A DNA stretch of 53,839 nt from Rhizobiaceae bacterium (GCA_027483885.1 JAIXTO010000183.1:1-53839); one strand, 5' to 3'. Numbered from the stretch's first letter, positions 17,142 to 26,481 are shown. Made by a program: numbers and translations. The notes: generated by a model from the sequence alone, not told the origin.

Positions 17142-18110
17142 ATGCAGACGGCTTCAACCGCCACACCGGGCCTTAACAGCATCCCGGTGATCGATATTGC
17201 GCCTTTCATCGCAGGTACGGACGGCGGTGCAGCCGTTGTCGCGGCCATCGAGGCGGCTTGCCGCGAAACCGGCTTTTTCCTCGTGACCGGCCATGGTGTT
17301 TCCAAAAAGGCGACGTCCGATCTCTACGATCTAGCCCGCGCATTCTTTGATGAGCCGGCGGAATGGAAAAAGCAGCAGGGGCGCGGCACAGCCCTTGAAG
17401 GGGGCGTATCGTTTTCGCCACTGGCCGACGAGGCGCTGAGTGCAACGCTCGGCATCAAGACGCCCGGCGATTACAAGGAAAGCCTGAATTTCGGCCATCG
17501 GCTTGGCGGCGACACATGGCCTTCAAAACCTGCCGGACTGGAAGCCGCCTTCCACGCCTATTTCGGCGAAATGGAAGTGCTGTCACGCCATTTGCGCCGG
17601 GCGTTCTGCCAAGCGATCGGGCTTGCGCCGGATTATTTCGAGCCGGCATTCGAGAACCATCTGTCGGCACTTCGGGTCATCAACTATCCCGAACAGAGCG
17701 AAAGCCCGCTTCCCGGCCAGCTGCGCGCCGGCGTGCATACCGATTATGGTTTCATGACTATCTTGCGCTCGGAAGCGTCTCCCGGAGGACTTCAGGTGCG
17801 CAACCGCGCCGGGGACTGGCTGGATGCGCCCAATATCGAGGGCGCCTATGTCGTCAATATCGCCGATGCCTTCATGCGTTGGACGAATGACGAGTGGGTC
17901 TCGACACCCCACCGGGTGGCCAATCCGCCGGGGGCATTCAAGGGCACGACGCGACGCCAGTCGATCCCGTTCTTCCTCAATCCCTCGCGAGACACGGTGA
18001 TCGAATGCCTGCCGCCGTTCGCGGCCAAGGCTGCGGCCCGTTACGAGCCGATCACTTATGGAGATTACATCGCCCTGAAGACCAGCCAGGCCTTCGGCAA
18101 GCCGTCCTGA
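17142..18110 (+). CDS. Isopenicillin-N-synthase-like Fe(II)/2-oxoglutarate-type oxygenase
   Basis: About 322 residues of the plant/IPNS-type dioxygenase family. DIOX_N region: IPVIDIAPFIAG and ETGFFLVTGHGVS. The iron triad is His199 and Asp201 in GVHTDYGF and His257 in STPHRV; the co-substrate-binding Arg-x-Ser is in RRQSIPFF. I use the ATG at 17142 because AAGGG lies nine bases upstream; an in-frame ATG at 17136 is too close to it. It ends the hydroxyacid/IOR run. Members hydroxylate or desaturate small molecules; the substrate is unknown. Confidence 0.9.
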   Translation: MQTASTATPGLNSIPVIDIAPFIAGTDGGAAVVAAIEAACRETGFFLVTGHGVSKKATSDLYDLARAFFDEPAEWKKQQGRGTALEGGVSFSPLADEALSATLGIKTPGDYKESLNFGHRLGGDTWPSKPAGLEAAFHAYFGEMEVLSRHLRRAFCQAIGLAPDYFEPAFENHLSALRVINYPEQSESPLPGQLRAGVHTDYGFMTILRSEASPGGLQVRNRAGDWLDAPNIEGAYVVNIADAFMRWTNDEWVSTPHRVANPPGAFKGTTRRQSIPFFLNPSRDTVIECLPPFAAKAAARYEPITYGDYIALKTSQAFGKPS

Positions 18111-18182
18111 CGACAGGAAACGAAATATCGTCCGTCGCCCATTGCTCTCACCCATGACACCGCAACGATAAGGGGAACTGAA

Positions 18183-19220
18183 ATGATGACCATGAACAGA
18201 CGGCACCTTCTTGCCGGAATGGGCGGCTTTGCAGCTGCCGGAATGATCGGCATGCCCGCTCGCGCCGAGGGTAAGACACTCGTTGTGCCGACGCTTGGCG
18301 GCGCGTGGGAACAGTTCTGGCGCACGACCTTGGCGCCGGCCTTTACCGCCAAGAGCGGCGCAGCCGTAACGCTTGACGCCGGCAACGGCCGGGTGTGGAG
18401 CGCTAACCTGCGGGCCGCAGGCGTAAAGAACCCGCCTTATTCCATCCTGATGACCAACGAAGCCTTCGCCTCGAGCCTTCGCAAGGAAGGTTTTTTCGAG
18501 AAGCTCGATCTGACGAAACTGTCGAACTACAATGATCTCTATCCGCTGGCCAAGAAGACCGATGGTTGGGGCGCAGTCGCCATGGTGTCGCCCATCGGGC
18601 TCGCCTACCGCACCGACATGGTGAAGACGCCACCGAAAAGCTGGAAGGATCTTTGGGACAATCCGGAATTCAAGGGACGCATCGGTCTTTACAACTTTGC
18701 CAACACGGCCGGCAAAATGGAACTGATGCTGGCCTCCAAGATTTTTGGCAAGGACCAGTATGATATCGATGCCGGCTTCAAGGCACTCGAAAAGCTCGGG
18801 CCCGTTATCCAGGCCGATTTCAATCTCTCGACCGGCATTGCTTCGGGTGAATTTGTCGTTGCTCCCTTCGATTTCGGCGAAGTGGCGCGCCTTCGCGCGC
18901 AAGGCCTGCCGATCGATGTCGTGGTGCCGGAAGAAGGTCTGATCATGTTCGACCAGACGCTCAACATTCTGGCCAACGGGCCGGAAAAGGAGCTGGCTTA
19001 TGAATATGCCAACTTCCTGCTGTCTCCCGAGGGACAGCTGCCATTGATGAAGCAGTTCTTCGTCTCGCCCACCAATTCCAAGGTGATCGTGCCCGAGGAG
19101 CTGAAGAAGGACGTGCCGATTTCCGGCGCCATGATGGACAAGGTCCTCACCTGGGACTGGAACTTCATGAACGAAAAGCAGGCCGCCTTTGCCGAGACCT
19201 GGGCAAAGGTCATGCGCTGA
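18183..19220 (+). CDS. PotD-like solute-binding protein of ABC importer, Tat-type signal
   Basis: A 345-residue periplasmic receptor of the spermidine/putrescine/opine class (solute-binding family 1). The leader reads MNRRHLLAGMGGFAAAGMIG, a twin-arginine-like start with an Ala/Gly core and AxA cleavage (PARAEG). The body has KTLVVPTLGGAWEQFW and a late YEYANFLLSPEGQ segment typical of the group. ATG 18183 has GGGGAA upstream. It leads a four-gene importer (18183-22019) with ATPase and two permeases on the same strand. Ligand could be a polyamine, an opine or another small cation. Confidence 0.9.
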   Translation: MMTMNRRHLLAGMGGFAAAGMIGMPARAEGKTLVVPTLGGAWEQFWRTTLAPAFTAKSGAAVTLDAGNGRVWSANLRAAGVKNPPYSILMTNEAFASSLRKEGFFEKLDLTKLSNYNDLYPLAKKTDGWGAVAMVSPIGLAYRTDMVKTPPKSWKDLWDNPEFKGRIGLYNFANTAGKMELMLASKIFGKDQYDIDAGFKALEKLGPVIQADFNLSTGIASGEFVVAPFDFGEVARLRAQGLPIDVVVPEEGLIMFDQTLNILANGPEKELAYEYANFLLSPEGQLPLMKQFFVSPTNSKVIVPEELKKDVPISGAMMDKVLTWDWNFMNEKQAAFAETWAKVMR

Positions 19221-19324
19221 TTGCAGGGTTTCCTCTCTATCACAATGGCCGGGCCGCGCAGAGCGGCCCGGCACCCCGGCATAGGCGCGCAACACCATCG
19301 CGGGCAGAATTTGGAAGATCGATC

Positions 19325-20383
19325 ATGACAGAGGTGAGCATTGAAGGGCTGACCAAGGACTATGGCAGCTCTCTGGCGGTGAACGGCATTTCCGTCAAAA
19401 TTGCCGATGGCGAGTTCATCTCACTGCTCGGTCCTTCCGGTTGCGGCAAGACGACGACGCTGAAGATGATTGCCGGCTTCGAGGATGCCACGGCCGGTGC
19501 CATCCGCTTTGACGGTCAGGATGTCGTCAACGTGCCCGCCGAAAAGCGCGACATCGGCATGGTGTTCCAGAACTATGCGCTTTTTCCCCATATGACGGTG
19601 GCGCAAAACCTGGCCTTCGGCCTTGAAATGCGACGCGTCTCCCGATCGGACATTGCCACGCGCACGGCGCGCGTCCTCGACATGGTACAGCTGTCTGGAT
19701 ACGCCGACCGCTACCCGCGGCAATTGTCTGGCGGACAACAGCAGCGCGTGGCACTGGCCCGCGCTCTGGTGATCGAGCCCCGTATCCTGCTGCTCGATGA
19801 GCCTCTCGCCAATCTCGATGCCAAGCTGCGAGAGGAAATGCGTGTGTTCATCCGCGACCTGCAAAAGCGCGTCGGCATCACCACCGTTTACGTTACGCAT
19901 GATCAGGCCGAAGCGATGACCATGTCCGACCGGGTGGTCGTGATGTTCGGCGGTCGCATCGCGCAGCACGGTTCACCCTCCGATATCTACGAGCGGCCAG
20001 CCAGCCTTGAGGTCGCGCAGTTCGTGGGGCAGGTGAATATCCTGGAAGGCAAAGTGGTTTCACCGGCCGCTGGCGATCTGACCCCTGTCGATACGGTTCT
20101 CGGGCAATTTCTGGTGCGCGGTGTAGCGCCTGATGCCAACGGCACTGTCACACTGACACTGCGTCCCGAAGCCGTCGAACTTGCGAGCGCCGATACCGGC
20201 GGTGCGCAGGCCACCGTCTCCGCCAGCTATTACTCAGGAAGCCTCGTCGATTACCGCCTGACGCTGGACAATGGCCAGACGATCAATGTGCAGACCTTCC
20301 CGCGCAATCGCTGGGCTGCGGGAGATCGGGTCACCATCAAGGTGGACGGTGAACGCTTCTGGCCGCTCGGGGCGCCGTCATGA
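19325..20383 (+). CDS. PotA-type ABC transporter ATP-binding protein
   Basis: A 352-residue ATPase with a C-terminal TOBE domain. Walker A GPSGCGKTTTLKM (about residue 40), Q-loop FQNYALFPHM, signature [15 protein letters not shown], Walker B ILLLDEPLANLDAKL, and switch TVYVTHDQAEAMTMSDR. The TOBE region (from about 240: VNILEGKVV, TLTLRPEAVEL) marks the PotA/FbpC/UgpC group. Its stop overlaps the permease start by four bases. It serves the receptor at 18183. Confidence 0.95.
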   Translation: MTEVSIEGLTKDYGSSLAVNGISVKIADGEFISLLGPSGCGKTTTLKMIAGFEDATAGAIRFDGQDVVNVPAEKRDIGMVFQNYALFPHMTVAQNLAFGLEMRRVSRSDIATRTARVLDMVQLSGYADRYPRQLSGGQQQRVALARALVIEPRILLLDEPLANLDAKLREEMRVFIRDLQKRVGITTVYVTHDQAEAMTMSDRVVVMFGGRIAQHGSPSDIYERPASLEVAQFVGQVNILEGKVVSPAAGDLTPVDTVLGQFLVRGVAPDANGTVTLTLRPEAVELASADTGGAQATVSASYYSGSLVDYRLTLDNGQTINVQTFPRNRWAAGDRVTIKVDGERFWPLGAPS

Positions 20384-21237
20384 GCATGCGCGCCCGCTCC
20401 GCAAAGCCGTTCCTGCTGATTGCGCCGGCCGTGCTGCTGCTCGGCCTCTTCCTCGTCCTGCCCTATATCAATATCGGCATCATGAGCTTTCGCAATCCGG
20501 GCAATGGCTCGCCTTACGCCCCCGGCTTTACCACCGGCAATTATCTCAGGCTGTTTTCCGACAGCTTTTATCTGGAGCAGATCGCCAATACGCTGATGAT
20601 CGGCGCCATCACAACGTTTGCCTGCCTCATTCTGGGTTTTCCGGTTGCGTGGCAGCTGGCCAGAACTCAGATGCGGTTTCGTGGCCTTGCCTACGGGCTC
20701 GTGCTGTCGCCATTGCTCGTCGGCATCGTTATCCGCAGCTATGGCTGGACGATCCTTCTGGGCAACAACGGCATGATCAACCGCACGCTGATCAACATGG
20801 GGCTGATCGATCATCCGCTAGGGCTAATGTATAATTCGCTCGGCATCGTCATAGCCCTCGTCCATGTCTTCCTGCCCTTCATGATCCTGCCGCTGATGAG
20901 CGCGCTTCAGGGGATCGACCCCTCCATCGAGGCCGCGGCACGCTCGCTTGGCGCCGGCAGGATCACGGCGTTCCGGCGCATCGTGCTGCCGCTGTCCATG
21001 CCGGGCATTCAGGCCGGATGTATCCTGGTCTTCGTGCTCTCGCTCAGTGCCTATGTGACACCCTCGCTGATTGGCGGCCTGCGGGTGAAGACAATGGCCG
21101 TCAGCGTGGTCGATGCCCTTATCGACACGTTCCAGTGGCCGTTCGGTTCGGCCATGGCGCTGATGCTTTCTTTGACGGGCGCGCTTGTCGTGTTGATCTT
21201 TGCCCGGCTCACCCGCATGAAATGGAAGGCGAACTGA
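20380..21237 (+). CDS. PotB-type ABC transporter permease
   Basis: A 285-residue inner-membrane permease with about six helices, beginning LLIAPAVLLLGLFLVLPYINIG. The coupling loop SLGAGRITAFRRIVLPLSMPGI near residue 195 is the canonical EAA-type motif of the polyamine/iron/thiamine permeases. It overlaps the ATPase gene by four bases and the second permease by one base (TGATG), so the importer is translated as one coupled unit. Confidence 0.94.
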   Translation: MSMRARSAKPFLLIAPAVLLLGLFLVLPYINIGIMSFRNPGNGSPYAPGFTTGNYLRLFSDSFYLEQIANTLMIGAITTFACLILGFPVAWQLARTQMRFRGLAYGLVLSPLLVGIVIRSYGWTILLGNNGMINRTLINMGLIDHPLGLMYNSLGIVIALVHVFLPFMILPLMSALQGIDPSIEAAARSLGAGRITAFRRIVLPLSMPGIQAGCILVFVLSLSAYVTPSLIGGLRVKTMAVSVVDALIDTFQWPFGSAMALMLSLTGALVVLIFARLTRMKWKAN

Positions 21238-22019
21238 TGTCGAAACCCTTGCTGACGGGCTATTGCCTGGTCATTTACGCCTTTCTGCTCATGCCGATCC
21301 TCGTCGTCGTCGGCGCGTCGTTCAATGCCGGCGCATTCCTGACATTTCCGCCGCAGGGCCTGTCCTTCCGGTGGTATGTCGTGTTCTTCAACAACGACGT
21401 CTTCATGCGGGCGATCAGGACATCGCTGTGGGTGGCTGCGGTCTCGACGGTGATTTCGGGCATCATCGGCACGATGGCGGCGATGTTCTACATCCAGCAT
21501 TCCGGTCGCTGGAAGGAAAGTGTGCGGCTTGCCATGCTGCTGCCGCTTCTGTTGCCGGAAGTGCTGACCGCCATATCGCTGCTGTTTTTCGTCTATTCGA
21601 TTGGCATCGGCACGAAGACCATCGCCGCGATGATCATCGGCCATGTGCTGATCACGCTGCCCTTCGTGTTCATCAATGTCTCGGCTGCGATGGAATCTTA
21701 TGATCCTGCCTGGAGCCTTGCGGCACGAAGCCTCGGGGCGGGGCCAATCACCCGCTTTCGCCGCATCATGTTGCCCCTGATCAAGCCCGGCGTCATCGGC
21801 GGCTGCCTGTTTGCCTTCATCATTTCCTTCGATATCTTCACTATCTCCTTCATGCTGAAGAATATCGGAACGGCAACGCTGCCCATCCAGCTTTACGATT
21901 ACCTGCGCACCAATTTCACGCCGGAGGCCGCAGCCGTCTCGACGGTCTCGATCGTGCTGACGCTGGCCGTGGTGATAATTTCGGAGAAGGTGCTGGGGTT
22001 GCGGATCCACCGGTTCTGA
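21237..22019 (+). CDS. PotC-type ABC transporter permease
   Basis: A 260-residue permease starting at ATG 21237, whose A is the last base of the previous TGA. Helices include GYCLVIYAFLLMPILVVVG; the coupling loop is ARSLGAGPITRFRRIMLPLI. It is the last gene of the importer. Downstream, two hairpins precede the convergent guanine deaminase: GATTGG/CCAATC at 22038-22054 and GGTCAG/CTGACC at 22078-22101; neither has a clear T-run. Confidence 0.94.
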   Translation: MSKPLLTGYCLVIYAFLLMPILVVVGASFNAGAFLTFPPQGLSFRWYVVFFNNDVFMRAIRTSLWVAAVSTVISGIIGTMAAMFYIQHSGRWKESVRLAMLLPLLLPEVLTAISLLFFVYSIGIGTKTIAAMIIGHVLITLPFVFINVSAAMESYDPAWSLAARSLGAGPITRFRRIMLPLIKPGVIGGCLFAFIISFDIFTISFMLKNIGTATLPIQLYDYLRTNFTPEAAAVSTVSIVLTLAVVIISEKVLGLRIHRF

Positions 22020-22070
22020 TGGGAGCCGAGCCTTCTGGATTGGTATGGCCAATCACACCCAATATCCGCC

Positions 22071-22130
22071 CATGACTGGTCAGGCGTGTCGGTGACTGAC
22101 CGCGTCGCTTTCATGTATGGGGGGCGCTTA
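22071..22130 (+). pseudogene. Remnant of an ABC-ATPase C-terminal region
   Basis: In the short convergent gap the plus strand encodes HDWSGVSVTDRVAFMYGGRL in one frame. This fits the ABC ATPase pattern from the switch His-Asp, eight residues, then (S/A)DRVxxMxxGR(I/L). No Walker or signature sequence lies upstream, where the frame holds only unrelated codons after the last permease, so this is at most a fossil of a lost ATPase gene. The match is short and could be chance, but spacing and order are right. Confidence 0.35.
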
Positions 22131-23492
22131 CGCCACCTTGCGGCCATCCACGTAAACAGCGGCGATATTGGCGCGGGAGGCTGTGAAGATGATTTTCTGC
22201 AAGGCCGTTTCGCTGTCTTCGTCGCCGTCGAACAGGCGCAACGTGCCGCCATCCGCCTGCGGATCGATGGTGATGGCATCGAAACGATAGCCCGGCGTGA
22301 ATTGGCCGACCGGCAGATCAAGCGCCTTGCCGCCGCCAGCGGTTGCCACGTGGAAAGCATGGCGAAAATCGATACGGGTTTTTGCCCCGCTTGCCCTCAG
22401 ATGGGGTGGAAGATTGCCATCAACGCCGCTTTCCAGCATCCGCGAGACAAGGATGGCCGCCCGCATGTTTTCCAGAAGCGAGGCGCTTGGGCCTCCGGAC
22501 ACATCGCTGCCAAGCCCGACATGCAATCCTTTTTCAAGCGCTGCCCGCAGCGGAAATACCGCGCCGGCAAAATAAGCGTTGGAGAGCGGACAATGGGCGA
22601 CGGCTGCCTGGCGCACCTTGATCTGCTCCATGTCGTCGGGCGTCAAAAGGTTTGAATGGGCCAGCATGCTGCGCCGGCCCAGAAGTCCGAAACGATCAAG
22701 GCTCATCGTATCGGTCATGCCGTGGCGGGACAGCACATAACCATGCTCCCAGTCACTTTCCGAGCAATGGGTCTGCACATGGCAGCCGCAGTCGGTTGCA
22801 AGCTCACCCAGACCTTGAAGCGTTGCATCCGTGCAGGCTGGAATGAAACGCGGTGTCACCACCGGCAAAACGGTGCCGGCGGTATTGTCCGGATGCGCGC
22901 GAACATAATCGATCAGCGCCTGTGTGCCCTTGATCGCCGCATCGGGCGAAGCATCGCGGTAATAGTCCGGGCATTCGTCCGGATTGTCCATCGCGACCTT
23001 TCCGATCAGGGCGCGCTGGCCTTTCTCCAGGCAGATATCGACCAGCAGCCGCGTTGCATCCTGATGGATGGTGGCGAAATAAAGCGCCGTCGTCGTGCCG
23101 TTTGCCAGGAGATCCTCGACCAGCAGGCGATAGGCGCGTCGCGCAAAGGCAAGATCGGTGTAACGTGCCTCGAGCGGAAAGGTGTAGGTGTGCAGCCAGG
23201 TTTCGAGCGGCACGTCGAGTGCCGTGCCAAGCTGCGGATATTGTGGCGCATGCACATGGCAATCGACAAATCCCGGCAGCAGACTATGTCCCGCCGGCAG
23301 CCGGCACAGGCGTTCCTGCCGCTCGGCATCGGATTTTTGCAGCCCATAGGCCTCATCACCCGGATGAAGAACAGACTGGATGATGCCCTCGCCATCGAGC
23401 ACAATGAGGCTGTCCCTCAAAACCTCGATCTCGCCCGGCATCGGCGCGTGAAAACCGCTCGCCAGCAGCACCTTGTTCCTCAGATCGCGCAT
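22128..23492 (-). CDS. guaD: Guanine deaminase
   Basis: A 454-residue amidohydrolase converting guanine to xanthine. Metal-binding PGFVDCHVHAPQY (His-x-His), followed by the guanine-deaminase-specific ALDVPLETWLHTYTFPLEARY, then THCSESDWEHGY with a metal-ligand His, and the GSDVSGGPS Asp ligand. I start at ATG 23490-23492 (MRDLRNKVL); a TTG start 51 bases upstream is possible. It ends the leftward purine operon, after the Rieske-less oxygenase gene. A substituted guanine is a possible alternative substrate given this context. Confidence 0.92.
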   Translation of the reverse strand: MRDLRNKVLLASGFHAPMPGEIEVLRDSLIVLDGEGIIQSVLHPGDEAYGLQKSDAERQERLCRLPAGHSLLPGFVDCHVHAPQYPQLGTALDVPLETWLHTYTFPLEARYTDLAFARRAYRLLVEDLLANGTTTALYFATIHQDATRLLVDICLEKGQRALIGKVAMDNPDECPDYYRDASPDAAIKGTQALIDYVRAHPDNTAGTVLPVVTPRFIPACTDATLQGLGELATDCGCHVQTHCSESDWEHGYVLSRHGMTDTMSLDRFGLLGRRSMLAHSNLLTPDDMEQIKVRQAAVAHCPLSNAYFAGAVFPLRAALEKGLHVGLGSDVSGGPSASLLENMRAAILVSRMLESGVDGNLPPHLRASGAKTRIDFRHAFHVATAGGGKALDLPVGQFTPGYRFDAITIDPQADGGTLRLFDGDEDSETALQKIIFTASRANIAAVYVDGRKVA

Positions 23493-23559
23493 GCCGATCT
23501 TCCCGTCAAATCCGCGATCCTCAGAACGCAAGCGCTGGCGCAATCATCGTGGAGAAACA

Positions 23560-24414
23560 TCAGGCCGCCTGCAGCGATGTGCCGTAGGTCACGCCCTTTT
23601 CCTTCAGCCAGCGACGATAGGCAATGGAACTTGCGTCTGCCCGCGTCGGAATTTCGGATCGCGCTTCCATCGGCAGGAGAACCGGGCGCTGGTTTTCCAG
23701 AATGATGCGGTCCTGCAGAAAGATCAGCTGCTGGAACTGGATGAGCGAGGCCGTCGTCGACTGATCGTCGAGAAGATACATTACCGGATGAGCGCGGCAG
23801 CGATCCGGGTCGAGCGGCTGCACGAAAAGGCAGATGACATCCCAGCGCGTGTCGGAGTTCGGGCAGGTCTTGTAAAGCAGCGTCGTGAACGGCGTCATCA
23901 CCCGGTAGATATACTGGGTCATCAGGCCGTCTTTTGCCGAAAGGGCAGCCTGCGGCTGGAAGAACTGGCAATTGGTTGCCCAGACTTCATCCACATCGCG
24001 GCGGATTTCGACATTATACTGTTCCACCTGCGTATGCGGTTCGGAGCCGAGAATATCGGTGTGGACGAAGGGGAAATGCGCCATGTCGAGAAAGTTCTCG
24101 ATGATGCGCAGGCCGGATGCCTTGACCGACACGGCACCGCAGGGCACGTAACGTCGATCCGGCTCGTCTGCTTCCACAATGGGAAAGATGTCCTTTTCCG
24201 GCGTGCCGAGCGTGGTCCAGACATAGCCATAACGGCGCTTGATCGGAAGCGGCAGGCCTTGTCCTTCGGCAAGAACGACGACCTCGCCCTCCTCGGTGCG
24301 GGTCACCACGAGATCGGTGCCGAGCAGCCGGTTGGCAGAGGTGCCATAGGGGATTTCAGCCTCGGTCTCGATTGGATACCACTGGTCGAGTGAGGCCCGG
24401 TCTGTCGCCTTCAT
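23560..24414 (-). CDS. Rieske-less oxygenase catalytic subunit (NdmC-like), copy 1
   Basis: A 284-residue protein with the mononuclear-iron domain of a Rieske oxygenase but no Rieske centre. The iron site is visible: bridging Asp110 and His113/His118 in NFLDMAHFPFVH, with Asp235 in FLQDRIILENQRP as the likely third ligand. The C-terminal SSIAYRRWLKEKG matches the caffeine-demethylase (Ndm) group. The N-terminal 60 residues keep flanking strands (NRLLGTDLVVTR, YGYVWTTLG) but the CxH and CxxH loops are absent. NdmC, which removes the N7-methyl of 7-methylxanthine, has the same architecture and gets electrons from a Rieske domain on another chain. Cotranscribed with guanine deaminase and the nucleoside importer. 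Confidence 0.88.
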   Translation of the reverse strand: MKATDRASLDQWYPIETEAEIPYGTSANRLLGTDLVVTRTEEGEVVVLAEGQGLPLPIKRRYGYVWTTLGTPEKDIFPIVEADEPDRRYVPCGAVSVKASGLRIIENFLDMAHFPFVHTDILGSEPHTQVEQYNVEIRRDVDEVWATNCQFFQPQAALSAKDGLMTQYIYRVMTPFTTLLYKTCPNSDTRWDVICLFVQPLDPDRCRAHPVMYLLDDQSTTASLIQFQQLIFLQDRIILENQRPVLLPMEARSEIPTRADASSIAYRRWLKEKGVTYGTSLQAA

Positions 24415-24484
24415 GGAAAAATCCTCTCGTGCCTGTCGTTTCCAGCCTTCGGATACGTTTTACGCCGTTTGCCCATGCTGTCCA

Positions 24485-25420
24485 TCACCGGACGCTGCGG
24501 AAATAGGGTTGGCCAAGGGCTGCCGGTGCCGCCATCAGCCGGCGCATGCGCTGCCAGGCGATGACGGGCACGATGATGAAGGCGATGGTTCCGGCATAGG
24601 GCAACATGGACAGGAAGGCCGGCGCAATCGGCCAGCCGCGCGCCTGCCCGACAAAACCGAGCGCCGTGATGAAACCGAAGAGCAGGCCGGAAAGGGCGGC
24701 CGGAATGGGCCGGTACCCGGCAAAGATGACGAGGGCCACCGCAATCCATCCGCGCCCGGCCACAACCCCATCCGACCAGGCCGGCACGAAGGCAAGCACC
24801 AGATAGGCGCCGGCACCGGCGGCAAGGGCGGCACCCGCGCAGACATAACCGAAGCGAAAGAGCGTAACCGGAATGCCCGCAGCATCGGCCGCCGCCGGGT
24901 TTTCGCCCACCGCACGCATGTTCATGCCGTGGCGGGTGCGAAACATCAGGTAGGAAAGGCCGAACGGCAGGATGATGTAGATGAGATAGACCAGAATGTT
25001 CTGGCTGAAGAAGGCCGGGCCGATGACCGGCAGTTTTGACAGAAGCGGCATTTCCACACCCTGGAATGTCGCTGCAACCGGCATGCCGGAATAGGATTTG
25101 CCGATCGTCTGGGCAAGGCCCGTGCCGATCAGCGTCAGGGCAAGGCCACACAGCACCTGGTTTGCCCGGATGGTGACGGTGGCAAGGGCAAACAGCGCAC
25201 CGAACAGGGCGCCGACGCACAGGGCCGCCAGAAAACCGACCAGCGGCGACGGGTAAGCGCTAACGGTGGCAACCGCTGTGATGGCGCCCATGGCAATCAA
25301 CCCTTCGGCACCCAGATTGACGACACCCACCCGTTCGGCCAGCACCTCGCCCATGGCCGCCAGCGCCAGCACGCCGCCGGCCAGAAAGGCTGTCGTCAGA
25401 AGTCCGGTCAAGAGATCCAT
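24485..25420 (-). CDS. Nucleoside/purine ABC transporter permease (YufQ/NupC-like)
   Basis: A 311-residue branched-chain-type permease (BPD_transp_2) with about eight helices. LAERVGVVNLGAEGLIAMGAIT near residue 30 and NMRAVGENPAAADAAGIPVT near 155 are typical of the second permease of BMP-family nucleoside importers. It lies 14 bases downstream of the partner permease and 70 bases upstream of the Rieske-less oxygenase, in the same direction. Cargo is probably a nucleoside or (modified) purine base. Confidence 0.92.
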   Translation of the reverse strand: MDLLTGLLTTAFLAGGVLALAAMGEVLAERVGVVNLGAEGLIAMGAITAVATVSAYPSPLVGFLAALCVGALFGALFALATVTIRANQVLCGLALTLIGTGLAQTIGKSYSGMPVAATFQGVEMPLLSKLPVIGPAFFSQNILVYLIYIILPFGLSYLMFRTRHGMNMRAVGENPAAADAAGIPVTLFRFGYVCAGAALAAGAGAYLVLAFVPAWSDGVVAGRGWIAVALVIFAGYRPIPAALSGLLFGFITALGFVGQARGWPIAPAFLSMLPYAGTIAFIIVPVIAWQRMRRLMAAPAALGQPYFRSVR

Positions 25421-25434
25421 CGCACGGGTTCCTT

Positions 25435-26481
25435 TCAGCTTTTGTCGCGCACGACGCGGTAATGCGACAGCTCGTCGCCAATCGCCGTCAGGAAGAGGAT
25501 GAGACCGGTAATCGCCAGCACGGTGGAGGTGGTCAGCCCCTGTGTCTGCAGGATGATGCCCGAATTGAGGATGAAGGCCATCAGGGCTGCGGCAAAGATG
25601 ACACCGATCGAGGAGCCGCGCGCCAGAACCGCAACCATGATGCCGAGATAGCCGTAATTGTTGGAAATACCGCCCTGCAGGCGATGCACGGAGCCGGCAA
25701 TCTCCAGCATGCCGGCAAGGCCGGCGATAGCGCCCGATAGCAGCATGACGGTGATCAGGTGGCGGCGCGCCGCAATGCCCAGATATTTGCCCGCAGCCGG
25801 ATTGGAGCCGATGAGCCGTACCTCATAGCCCCAGCGGGTAAAGGCAAGGAGGCCGGCCATCGCCAGGGCAAGCAGGACGGCAATCGGCAGACCCCAATGC
25901 ACCAGTCCCCAGAATTCCGGTATTTCGGCTTTGATGCGCGGTGTGGCGGAATTGGCAACGCCGCCGCGTTCGCGCCAGGCGTCGGTCGAAACATAATAGA
26001 CGAGCAGGATGGCGACGAAATTGAGCAGCAGCGTGGTGATCAGTTCGTTGACATTGGCATAGGCACGCGCAAGGGCGGGAATGAGGATCCAGACGAGCCC
26101 GCCGAATGCGCCTGCGACACCCATGCCAACAAGGCTCCAGCCTCCCGACAGCGGCGCAAAAAGGCCGACGGCGCTGGCGGCAAAGGCGCCTGCATAAAAC
26201 TGCCCCTCTGCGCCGATATTCCACGCGCCGATCTGCTGTGCAACGGTCACCGATAATCCGGTGAGGATCAGCGGAATGACCAGAAGCCCGAGATCTTCCA
26301 GGCCGAAGCTTGATCCGAGCGAGGAAGTGACGACCTGCAGGCCAAGCGCCAGCGGGTTTTTTCCGACGAAGGCCAGAATGACGCCGGCAATGATAAGCGC
26401 AAGAGCAATTGCCAGGATGCGCGCGCCAAGCGCTGCGGCTGGCGTGGCGGAGGGCAGGCGTTGCAGACGAAAATCAGCCAT
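25435..26481 (-). CDS. Nucleoside/purine ABC transporter permease (YufP/NupB-like)
   Basis: A 348-residue permease; I use the ATG 26479-26481 (MADFRLQRL), which overlaps the end of the ATPase gene by eight bases. Hydrophobic helices begin at about residue 20 (ILAIALALIIAGVILAF). The motifs QQIGAWNIGAEGQFYAG and EVRLIGSNPAAGKYLGI are the counterparts of those in its partner permease and are typical of the BMP nucleoside importers. Confidence 0.92.
   Translation of the reverse strand: MADFRLQRLPSATPAAALGARILAIALALIIAGVILAFVGKNPLALGLQVVTSSLGSSFGLEDLGLLVIPLILTGLSVTVAQQIGAWNIGAEGQFYAGAFAASAVGLFAPLSGGWSLVGMGVAGAFGGLVWILIPALARAYANVNELITTLLLNFVAILLVYYVSTDAWRERGGVANSATPRIKAEIPEFWGLVHWGLPIAVLLALAMAGLLAFTRWGYEVRLIGSNPAAGKYLGIAARRHLITVMLLSGAIAGLAGMLEIAGSVHRLQGGISNNYGYLGIMVAVLARGSSIGVIFAAALMAFILNSGIILQTQGLTTSTVLAITGLILFLTAIGDELSHYRVVRDKS

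Noticed and set aside
17583..19298. A long minus-strand frame across the oxygenase and binding-protein genes
   Set aside because: It spans two confidently assigned plus-strand genes and the gap between them, with low-complexity translation.
23560..24414. Reading this gene as a complete ring-hydroxylating dioxygenase alpha subunit
   Set aside because: The CxH and CxxH Rieske ligands are absent over the whole N-terminal part, and no frameshifted Rieske sequence lies upstream.
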